Shown in pieces: positions 50,432 through 60,353 of a stretch of 64,000 bases of DNA. Position 1 is the first letter of the stretch. Every line of letters starts with the position of its first letter. Location: the NCBI GenBank assembly GCA_018873245.2, contig JAEMBT020000005.1:6744001-6808000 (forward strand), in the 5' to 3' direction. Both the position numbers and the translations under genes were made by a program. The notes under the pieces are model-generated. The model was not told the origin of the DNA, did no database searches, and saw only the letters and a list, made by a program, of their open reading frames with translations. The stretch comes from Archegozetes longisetosus. Taxonomy: Eukaryota > Arthropoda > Arachnida > Sarcoptiformes > Trhypochthoniidae.

Positions 50432-51752
50432 ACACTTTAATTAACTTGAATTTATGTTCAATACTTCCTTTTGCCATTATTATATGGTATTAAGTACACT
50501 CCTAAATAGATGTTGCAAATTGTAACTCAATATCAATATTATTTTAATGCATATATCAATTTAGTATTAACAATTTCCAGTAATTATGATTCTATAAAAA
50601 TAATTATTACAGTTATAGAGCTTTGAAAATTTGTCATCAAAATTATTTGTAATTTTTAGTCAACTTTGAAACTATTTGATTTGATTGTGAAAAGGTTAGA
50701 ATTGAATTAGGGCGGCATGGATTGGAACCAATCTTGAACACTTTATTCATATTGATTCAAATTATTGATAGATCATATTTCAATATATGTCTTATTAGTG
50801 ACTCTGCTATTCATCAAAATAATTAGGTCAGAGTCTATAAAACTTTGAACGGCACAAATGTTGATTGACATCTAGTCAATAACTTATGGAAATTTATGAG
50901 ATTCTTTCATGTTTACTTTAATATTAATAAATAATATCACAATTTAAAAATGTATTTCGTTCTGTTTAATTAGTCAATTGAAAAGCTTAGTTTGAAGGTT
51001 GTACTGATAAGAGATAAAAGGGGATAACTGCTGAATAAACTGCTGAATAGAGTCCATATTTTTTTATAATCATACCCGAAAAGTGGAAAGTTGTAAAATA
51101 AGTCAAGTTTGATTTGTGGAAACGAATTGACCTTTAAACTATTTTCTTTTTATGGCGAAAAGTAGTACTTAAAACTAATGACTAGGGCCGACACAAAGTT
51201 GCCTTTTGTGTTGTGCCAGATATTAATAATTGATTTTATACAGGAAAATAAGCAAATAAGTCAGACTCATTGAAGCAGTAGTGGTTAAACTACGAATTTA
51301 CTTGTTCTCTCATGTAAAATGAAAGACTAATATTTAGATGTAAACAAAGAGAAGCTTTGTTTGGTTGAGTAGTGATCAACTTTTAGACTTTGAACGTTTT
51401 TAATAAACAGTTTCTTTAATAAGTAGCATTGAATTTGTACTTGTTTTTTGTATTTAAATAAATCAGTTATATAAAATAATAATTTTGAATAAGTGCAAAT
51501 TTGACAAAATTCTATAATACAAGAGTAAACACAATAGAGTGTATTTATTAAATAATTATCTTTAGACGCATCAAAAGTTATAAGTAAATCTAAAGATTAT
51601 ATTAACATAAACATGAGATTATAGAACAAATGAATATAAAAATGACTAGACTAGAAGTATAGTAAAAATAGGGGTAGAGGTGCAGAAGTGAACAAATGAA
51701 ATAAAACTTATAATAAAATAGAAATATAATACCCGTATATGGAATAATTAGC
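50432..51752. other. Tail-to-tail intergenic region, IFT27 / INPP5E
   Basis: About 1.3 kb of AT-rich sequence without a recognisable gene, RNA or element. Confidence 0.6.
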
Positions 51753-53209
51753 TTACATAAGACTACAAACTAAACTACCTTTTCTATTATCACTATCAAG
51801 TTGAGAAACCCTCTTTTTCAAGGCTTCAATATAAACATTTCTATTAAAGGAGCCCGCATTAAGTCTCGTCGCGTAATCTCTTCCCGGCTTCAACTGAACA
51901 TCAAATAAAGAATATATAGGCTTGTGATCAGAGGTCTTGATCTGTGGCACCGAATCGTATCGAATTGAAGTGATATGAGCCGACCTTTTAGAGCGATATA
52001 GAATTCTATCAGTAAACGAAGGCACGCGTTGGCTTATTATGTCGTAGTCATTGGTCCCAAACTTAAATTTGTAAGTCGGTAGGAATTGAGGCAAAGATGA
52101 TTCACAAAAGCCAAAAAACGCTAGACCTTTATTCATGATATTGGTCAATTGATCTTTTTCTATAAGGCTACTCATGGATGGATTTGACTCGTAATTTGCT
52201 TTATCGATAATATTCATAACTTCTTTCCCAGGCAGCTCTAAACGGAAGTTGAGGTCTCCAAACCAAAATACACAGTCAAACCTTGCAGTCACGTCTTTAC
52301 TGACATATCTGGGATTAAGCGGCCTTAAATTTTTTGGAAGATCAAGTGAATAGCATATTTTCTCATATTCTCCAATTCTGTCCTTCGATTTGTTTTCATG
52401 AGCCGTCAAATGAGAGTTAATAAACAGAAATGAAGTACCGAAAAACGCAAATGAGATTCCAAGCGCTCCCTTTGTTTTGACCAAATTGGTGGCTACTGGA
52501 CGGCTATTAAATACAGCATCTTCTGGTATTGTGCAAAACCAAATGAGATCTCTTCGCAAAAATATAGCCAAATGGAGAACGCCTAAAGTGCAAGAATGAA
52601 ACAATACATGACTCGGACCTATAGTTGTCTGTAATTGGATCTGCCATTCGGTCGTATCACTAGAAGGGGCCTCTTGTACACCAATCGCATATAAATCTGG
52701 CACATATGATATCGATTCAGGTAACAAAAGATCATTTATATCTGTTGGAGGAGTTCGGGAACTCATATTCCACGAAACGATCAAAATTCTAATAAAAGAC
52801 AAATTGTTTTGATCAATACTTAAAAAATCAAAACTTTGATCGGCAAAGACCTCATTTTTCCATTTGGAAAATATCGAAACAATTCATCGCTTCCTAGAAG
52901 TGAATCCTATTTATCGAATAAAGTTTTATATAATATTTGATATATTTGTTAACAATTACGTGAACATACATGACCTCCAACACTTCCAACTAAATAACTT
53001 CTAGTTCGGGCATCTCTTACATCAATCGGCTTTAGAATACTTGAAGTGGATGTAGTCGCAGACGAGGAAGAAGAGGAGGAATAGCCACTGTTAGCACTAT
53101 TGGTGTTATCAGATCGATTAAAAGTGGTTTCACTTAAGATATCGTTTGTCGAGTCAAGTGACTGTAAACTTGAGCTACTTTTCAATCCATTATGATTGGT
53201 TTTATTCAT
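51753..53209 (-). CDS. INPP5E: Phosphatidylinositol polyphosphate 5-phosphatase type IV
   Basis: INPP5E removes the 5-phosphate from PI(4,5)P2 and PI(3,4,5)P3 and sets the phosphoinositide make-up of the ciliary membrane. Three minus-strand exons join in frame to 437 aa: 53209-52975, 52893-52851, 52788-51753. The N terminus is Ser/Asn-rich and leads to SYLVGSVG and DELFRYFPNGK, which align with the human segment before the catalytic domain. Catalytic motifs are VSWNM, IGVQEAPSSD, FWFGDLNFRL and VPSFTDRILYRS, with IKTSDHKPIYSLF near the end. The C terminus CSLM is a CaaX box, as in human (CSVS), so farnesylation is expected. The CaaX end and KTKGALGISFAFFGTSFLF favour INPP5E over other 5-phosphatases. 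Confidence 0.94.
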
Positions 53210-53559
53210 TACATTAATTGCTATTAATTAATTAGATTTGATTAATCTTTCAATTATTATCAGTGATTCACTTTTCATCAATGACTAACTTATCAACAAA
53301 TCATAAAGTTTGACACATTGAAGGTTTGAATGATAAGAAGTTGTTAAAAGGAGATAGAAGAGAGTAGAATGAAATAAGCATCAAAACAATACTGACATAA
53401 TTTACTTAGAATAGAGAGATCTAATAATCATTATAGTAGTTTGAACGTTAAAATAGAGATCAATTTATTGGTGAGTATATTTTAGAATATTCAACCTAAT
53501 ATCAATATAGGTTTCTATTTCGTGTAATATTTGTTGCTATTGACTACAACTCATAAGTT

Positions 53560-53800
53560 TGTGCATCACTCAATCTATGCTTAGGTAAATGTCCGTTCTA
53601 TGCGCTGCCTTAATTTACGCCAAGTTTTTTTGTCTATAACGGTTAGGTGAACTACTCAAATTATCTTGCTTACCTGGTGCATTATTCTCTAACCTAACTA
53701 ATTTAACTAGACTAAGCCTAATATCACTATATAGGCTAAGTTAGATTAAGCTAAAGCATGACGCGCATAGTGCGCTGGGCGTGAGTGATTTACATAACTC
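53560..53800. repeat. Imperfect palindromic element with CTAAC/GTTAG core
   Basis: The outer arms share ATCACTCA and CTATGCGC; on the right they read GACGCGCATAGTGCGC and GAGTGATT. The centre is CTAACCTAACTAATTTAAC, then AGCCTA facing TAGGCT across about 11 nt, then GTTAGATTAAGC. The layout and the CACTATG(T/C)G motif resemble the element at 12329-12537, so they may be one family. Confidence 0.5.
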
Positions 53801-54535
53801 CTCTATACCTAAGACGATAATAAAATTAACGCAAGGATAGCATGATGATTTTAGTGTGCAATGGGATGACTTATTGTTTCAAATCACGATCTTCATTAAT
53901 TTAATAAGTTCAAGTTGAAGACAATTTTTAAATAAATTTATTTAAAACATAGTGAAATTTGGCACAATCTTATTGATAGAAAGTTTTGATTAGATATAGA
54001 ATTGAAAAACAGCACTGATTAATTAAACTTGAAGCTTAGATTAGATCCGTCAAGATCCTAACCTCCACTTACAACAGCTTCGTTTACATCTATACTTGAA
54101 TCATTTCATCTAAAACCAAAGAGTAGCAGTTCGCTCATATCAGTGAAAACTCAGTCATTCTTTTATTGCAATCTCTAATAAATAATTGATTATGGATTGT
54201 GTTAGATACTTTTTAATAATTAATATTGTTGACGAAATATATCTTTAACTCAAATCTTTTGATTTGTTTGATTTGCATTAGAAATGCTTTTCAAATGTTA
54301 TTTGATTTATTCAACTCGTTCTAAAAGTTCTTAATACAATAAGTTTTTATTTCAAACAATTAAAGCATTTAGTTATTTTCAAAAGAAGATATCGAACAAC
54401 TTGAAAAAAATAATATACACTCAAAAACTTAATGATGACTGATAGTAACCAATGCATTATGACCGCATGCGTTCCATCAGACTACAACATATCAAATATC
54501 AATGAACTTATAGTAACGAGAGCAAATTGAAAATC

Positions 54536-54855
54536 AAATTTGGCAATAAATTGATGTTCGTGACAAGCAGGTTGACATAGCAACAGCCTTCTCCTTATTG
54601 CTGTCGCGGACTATCAAGTTTTTAACTGTAATGTTCAGTAAATCACTTAAAGATTGCTCAAGCTTAACTCGTTTAGAGCTAAATTATCTTAATATAAATA
54701 ATGACTTTTTCGAAGTTATTCACTTATGTTTAACAAAACTTGAATGTTTCAAACCGCTTTTCAAATATAACAGATATTTAGTAATTTGCGATAATTTGGA
54801 AATTAGATCAATTAAATTCTATTCACAACAAAATATCGCAAAACAAAACATTTGA
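54536..54855 (+). pseudogene. Possible leucine-rich-repeat gene fragment
   Basis: A plus-strand frame, open from just after a stop near 54546, has no ATG start and ends at 54855. The segment KSLKDCSSLTRLELNYLNIN followed by a second repeat-like CLTKLECF looks like one to two leucine-rich repeats of F-box/LRR type. No flanking exon was identified. It is more likely a decayed fragment than a gene. Confidence 0.3.
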
Positions 54856-55837
54856 AGAACTAATAAAACTTGCATTAAGTAAGCCTAAGATTCAATTTAA
54901 ACATTAATTCGGTTTTGTTGGAAACAATTGGGACTGTGATTTGAGGTGTATGAGTATTGATTGTTGACGATTTTGAGCATTAACAAATTAAATGATTATG
55001 CATGAATAAGAGTGAGATATTGTATTAGAAAGCTATCTAATTGACTTTTTGTATTTGGATAGATATCAAGTTTATTTCAATCATATCTAAATGATGCTCT
55101 TATAAAGATAACTAATCAACAATAACTTCTTCACTTATTGTAATAACTATGATAATTGAATTTCAGTTTCATTTTTATTACAATTTTTTATTTCATTTGT
55201 ATTATATTAAAAATGCTGACGAAAAATAAAAGTTAAATAATTTACTTAGAGTTTTGTATCTTTCAATAGGAATATCTAAAATTTGAGCTGTAAGTATCAT
55301 TGATTTTGTAATCTTATACAAAGTAGCTAGATTCAAATTAAAAAGCTTTGAAAGAGCTGAAGCGATATTGAAAACAGTCTAATACTTATGATAATTTTCA
55401 AATGAGTGCAAATTTTCTGACTGCTCAATAAACTAAGGCCGGGTCGTGTGTATAGCAATTTGCAAAGCTCTAACTGAAGTAGACGAAATAGCATTATAAC
55501 AGGAAAGATATTGTACAGGGCCGAGAGAGAGAGATAAGCGATCAAAGGTTATGACATATGCAATATATGTGAAATCCCTAACAGTGATAAATACATAAGA
55601 GTATTATAACATAAGATACATGGAGAAAGGGATGTGAAATATATTGCATAGTAAGTCTCATGATTTACACTTGAATCATATCAAAAGCGATCTCATTAGC
55701 TGGTATAATAAGTTGACTCATTGAACATTGAATATAATATTATATCCTGTCTGTCAGGAAATATTTATATTTATTAATTATTTCATAAATAAGTGACCAA
55801 AACTCACCAACAGTCTACTCTATTGATTGTACGTATA

Positions 55838-56723
55838 ATGGCTAAGAAGACTTACGACTTATTATTTAAATTATTACTTATCGGCGACTCTGGAGTCGGC
55901 AAGACTTGTATTCTCTTCAGGTTTTCTGACGATGCCTTCAATACCACTTTCATCTCAACTATAGGTTTACTATCAACTCAATTTATTATATATTAACCGA
56001 CAATTGAAACTAATTTCTATTTCATCTTCATCAAACAGGCATCGATTTCAAAATCAAAACAATTGAATTGAGAGGAAAGAGAATTAAACTTCAAATATGG
56101 TCTGTTTTTGATTGTCGATTGGGTTAAAGATTATATGATGCAAACTGATTTGTTGTAAATTTAGGGATACTGCTGGTCAGGAGAGGTTTCACACGATAAC
56201 GACCAGTTATTATAGGGGAGCGATGGGTATTATGTTGGTTTATGATATTACTAATCCTAAAAGCTTCGATAATATCGCTAAATGGCTCAGAAACATTGAT
56301 GAAGTAATTCATTCTTAACGTCTTCAACTCAATTCTTAATATTCATTTTCGTTTAACCCTTTTCTCTCTACTCGAAGCATGCTAATGAAGATGTAGAAAA
56401 AATGATTCTTGGAAATAAGTGCGATATGGAAGACAAACGAGTGATTACTAAAGACAGGGGTGAAACCATCGCCAGAGAACATGGAATACGTTTTCTTGAA
56501 ACTAGTGCTAAAGCAAATATCAATATTGATAGAGCATTTCTGGAATTAGCCGAAGCTATTCTTAATAAGGTATTCAAGTTTAACACTGTCTCTGATGAAT
56601 GATTACTAATTGAAATTATTGTTTGTGCAGCAAACCGCAGGTCAGAATCCAACTGATAATCCAGATAAAGTGAACGTTTCCAAACAAGATCCTAAAACTG
56701 GTACTAAATGCTGTAATATATAG
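55838..56723 (+). CDS. RAB10: Ras-related protein Rab-10
   Basis: Rab10 is a small GTPase for exocytic, basolateral and ER/Golgi membrane traffic. Five exons join in frame to 203 aa (human 200): 55838-55964, 56039-56099, 56165-56303, 56378-56569, 56631-56723. The N terminus [20 protein letters not shown] and the P loop GDSGVGKTC are Rab10-type; Rab8 lacks one of the two lysines. [19 protein letters not shown] is the switch II region, again with the Rab10 FHTITTSYY form. NKCD and ETSAKA are the base-recognition motifs. The end is KCCNI, so two cysteines are followed by two more residues instead of the terminal CC of human Rab10. The ATG at 55838 gives the conserved start; an in-frame extension to 55793 starts without an ATG. 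Confidence 0.95.
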
Positions 56724-57465
56724 GATTGCACTCAACTCAATTGATCCAAGTTTTTCTAACCAAATCCATAGTTATGTTTAGACTTTCATCAATTTATTTT
56801 AATTTTATTGCAAGCCACAATTACCCCATTTTCATCTGTATGGAGCTTGAATCTAAACTTTAGATGTAATATAATTTATTTAAACGATGTACAAAAACTT
56901 TCTGCCCATTAGACACGACTTTGTGAACCAATTGATAATTTCGTCGCTTCATCGATGTTTATACTTATTGTTTCTGTTGAATAATTGATTGTTTTGAACT
57001 CAAGCATTTAATTTGAAATATAAGCTATGATCAAACCATTCGGAAGCATACTACCGTATAAGCTTTTGTGATACTTAGTCTCATTGTTTATATGAAGAAG
57101 AGTTCACTTGAATTATAAACTTATGTTCAGTTATTTATAGAATTAGATCCCGTTTTTGAACATATGGACAGAAGAGTTGATAAGTTTTAGACATTGAGAT
57201 AAGAATTCAATGATACCTTTTAATGTGCTTTTTATAAATGCGTTTTAATGTTAAATTAGTAGCAAATGAATTAAAAACAAGACTACTTTCAAGTAATTTG
57301 AATAGTCTTTAAACACTTGAGAGAATAAGTCCGCATTTTATAAATAACGTTAAGTAACCAAAAATAAAGTCCAATTCATTAAATTTGATTTTTTGTGAAT
57401 TTTCCAAATAATTATTGATATAAATAAATAAATAAATAGCTTATCAATGACAATTTAGTCAAAAT
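56724..57465. other. Tail-to-tail intergenic region, RAB10 / SLC35A2
   Basis: 742 bp of AT-rich sequence holding both 3' UTRs. Repeated AAATA units occur near 57417-57437. No other feature was seen. Confidence 0.6.
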
Positions 57466-58633
57466 TTATGATCTGTTCAAAGATTTAGATAGCTTGAAAA
57501 CATTAGAATCAGAGCTCGATGGTTGTTTGCTGTAAAGGAAAATGGAGCCGATGACAAGGGAGGCGCCTAAAAGGAACTGAGCGGTGACTTGGAACTGAAA
57601 AACATAGACAGAGACAATGCATGCAAGAATGATAGAAAGAGAAGTGGCAAATCCTTTCAATATATTATCTGCATATTTAACAACAACAGCAACTAGTAAT
57701 CCACCCTGTGCTTGTAGTAGGACAACAATCCAGGTAAGTATATTATACCCGTAAAAGAAACCCCTCTCTGAAACTAACGCCGAATCTGTCACGAAAACCT
57801 GCACTAATCCGAATGGTATAGCGATTGCACTCAGTTGGATATTTCTGATCCAAAGGGAAACTTCGGACGAACTTTTCAGAATCTTTTCGAAATAAACTCC
57901 TGCGAAGCCTGAGAGAGCACATGCAATTAGTATTGCAAAAAACCAAGCATCGGGTTTTGTTCGTGAGACGAAGAACTGCTCGGTTTACTGATTTGGACCA
58001 ATTGGACTAAAGCTACGCCAATGAATAGCATCAGTAAAGCGAACCATTGAAATGGGAAAAGTCTTTTCTTGAGCACAATCACAGAGAATATAGCAGTGGT
58101 TAATATTTTCAACTGATAAGTCACTTGACTCGTGGCCGCATCCAAATGAGTGGCTCCCAAATAGATTAAGTTATTCTGAATATAATAAACTATTGAAGGA
58201 ATCGCTACTTTCAACGTGTCCATTGGCTGATTAATTATATTCTTCTTAATTGCCATAACTAATTGTCTAATACTTCCTATTGAGCAAAAGAATTGATTTT
58301 TATGTTTAAAAGTTTTTGGATTAGGAATAAATGATATAAACCTTCATCTATAAGGACCATGACAAGACAAGTTAAGAGCTTAATAGCTTCCGCCATAATG
58401 ACAGCGGTAGACGAAATGAATAATTCGTTTTGAGTTCTGGCCGCTCTCATAGTAAGAGTCAGTGCTGCGTTTTGTACTGTCAAAGTGACCAAAGAGGCGT
58501 ATTTTAGGGTCTGTCTGGTGCCACTTCGTAGTTGGTCAGCTGGGGACGACCTCTTCAAATTGTCCACTGAGTTGTCGTTCATTTCAATAGAGACCAACTT
58601 TTCATAACCGATAGTAGATTTTCCATTATTCAT
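57466..58633 (-). CDS. SLC35A2: UDP-galactose / UDP-GlcNAc-type nucleotide-sugar transporter, one frame break
   Basis: This ten-helix Golgi antiporter exchanges UDP-sugar for UMP to feed glycosyltransferases. Two minus-strand exons, 58633-58342 and 58276-57466, give about 367 aa. Family motifs include [57 protein letters not shown] and [17 protein letters not shown]. The second exon is interrupted after NPMLGF: the downstream [13 protein letters not shown] region is one base out of frame. The break maps to the six-base A run at 57937-57942 (T on the gene strand), where one more base restores the family sequence. QNA in helix 1 and RGFFYGY suggest SLC35A2; SLC35A3 is the alternative, and substrate choice cannot be read safely. 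Confidence 0.88.
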
Positions 58634-59146
58634 ATTTGATATTAATTTCTGTTTACTTCTAATTTATCATAAGTTAATTTCAATTTATGTTAAATGACGT
58701 CTGCTTTTAAGTTTTGTAATTACTTTTCACATCGATAAAAATACTGTTTAATTAGTCAAAAAATAAATGTAGAGAATATGCTACCATTAACGCCAACTTT
58801 ACATTGTTTTATTAAAGCTGTAATAAAAATACATATTTTTTAAAGGCATTTATGTAAAAGTTGTTATCAATAATAGAGATGCTCTCATCGATACCATAGA
58901 AACGTAGGTCACACAACCAGTCATTCAAGTGAAGCGCTTATAATGATTGATGTAAAACATTTTGATTCTGATTATGATAACTTTCACAATTATTTCTAAC
59001 ATTCACTCATCGACTAAAACATAAATTGAATTTGTTTTTCCTAGCAATTTACGTTATTTCACGGTTCGGTTTAGTTTGTTATTATTTAAGTTTAATTTAT
59101 TTGAATAATTAATACATTGTTAATTAAAGCACAGTGTATTAAGTAA
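58634..59146. promoter_or_regulatory. Divergent intergenic region, SLC35A2 / SLC66A3
   Basis: 513 bp between divergent start codons, expected to hold both promoters. No named element was recognised. Confidence 0.4.
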
Positions 59147-60138
59147 ATGAAAATGAGCCAAACTGCTAATGAAGTAGTTTATTTGATTTGTTCATTAACA
59201 ACAACAATACTCTGTATAATTCTGAAAATTCCTCAATTAATAAGTATATACAAGACCAAATCGAGTATTGGTATAAGTATGCAAAGTTTGTTATTAGAGC
59301 TTTGGGCGTAAGTTTTCATTCATTCAGTTAGTTTAACTTTAAAGTTCAATTTTAAACTTCTGTCCATTCTCACAGATATCTAACCATGTTTTCATATTCT
59401 TACGCTAATTCCTACCCATTCACCATATATTCTGAATATCCGTTTCTCGTAATACAAGGTATCAAATACGCATATGTTTATTACCGGAACGATTATATTC
59501 AGTTCGTATACTAATTAATTATTTATCATTAGATCTGGTCCTAATCATCATGATTTTGCTTTACAACAAGTCCCTCAGTATTCAATGGATTTCAATCATC
59601 TTAATGTATACTTTAGCTCAACTCAAAAAGATTTAGATATGATTTGATGTTTCCCTAAATCGCAAATTTTCTCCTTCTAGTGTTTGCTCAATTCATTTAT
59701 CAATAGGCTTGAGAGTAGTTCCCATGTATGTGGCAGTTATTTTCCTTGTGAGTTAAATTTATAAAAATCAGTTGAATGAAGTTGTGTTCGAATATAACTA
59801 TTTGAAAAAACCCTAATTACAGCAAATCGGAGCTCCAATCGCGTGGTATAGCAAAGGATTGCAATGCTGGATAATAGTTAAAAATAAAAACTCAGGACAA
59901 GTTAGTGTTGCCACTTGGACTATGAACGCAGTGGCAACTGCAGGTTATTTCCAAGATTAATAGGTTGAAGCCGGTTATCTATAATCTTATTTATTTTATC
60001 TAAATAGCACGACTGATTACTTTATTTATGTCGATTTGGGATAAACTAGTGATGACCAGCTTAGTTGTTTCACTAATTCTCAACAGTTCAGTCGCAATCG
60101 CTGCTCATATATATCGACCTAAGACTAAGAGAGATTAA
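59147..60138 (+). CDS. SLC66A3: PQ-loop repeat-containing protein 3
   Basis: This is a small seven-helix PQ-loop membrane protein of the SWEET/cystinosin/MPDU1 group; its transport substrate is not established. Six exons join in frame to 211 aa (human about 202): 59147-59307, 59376-59458, 59533-59605, 59681-59747, 59823-59943, 60008-60138. The first PQ motif is LKIPQLISIYKTKSSIGISM. The segment SLLLELWAYLTMFSYSYANS, ending YSEYPFLVIQD, matches the human SLLLELAGFLVFLRY and YLEYPILIAQD region. A weak second PQ loop follows near WIIVKNKNSGQVSVATW, where the PQ itself is lost. A second in-frame ATG is at 59153. MPDU1 was considered but fits less well. Confidence 0.88.
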
Positions 60139-60231
60139 ATATTTAAATCAGCTTTGGGCTTTAAATTTTATTTTAACAATTAATAAGTAATTAAATTACA
60201 AGTGCCTTAAAAGATATCACACTTTACATGA

Positions 60232-60247
60232 AATAAATTGTAATAAA
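60232..60247 (+). terminator. Poly(A) signals of SLC66A3
   Basis: AATAAA occurs at 60232-60237 and 60242-60247, about 95 bp after the stop and only about 105 bp before the LMBRD1 stop on the other strand. Confidence 0.55.
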
Positions 60248-60353
60248 GCTTGTGAATAAAGACTTGAAGAATATATTATGCAATCTGTTATTTAATCTAT
60301 TCTACTGACAATTAAATATTAATTAGAAAGTAAAGAGATTATTAGTCAATAAT

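Larger units (their letters stand above)
53210..55837. other. Divergent intergenic region, INPP5E / RAB10
   Basis: A 2.6 kb region holding a palindromic element (about 53560-53800), a possible leucine-rich-repeat gene fragment (54536-54855), and otherwise AT-rich sequence. A GAGAGAGAGA run is at about 55523-55532. The promoters of both genes should lie here. Confidence 0.5.

Noticed and set aside
59147..60138. Calling this gene MPDU1
   Set aside because: The first half, especially SLLLEL and SEYPFLVIQD, matches SLC66A3 better, and the length of 211 aa fits SLC66A3.
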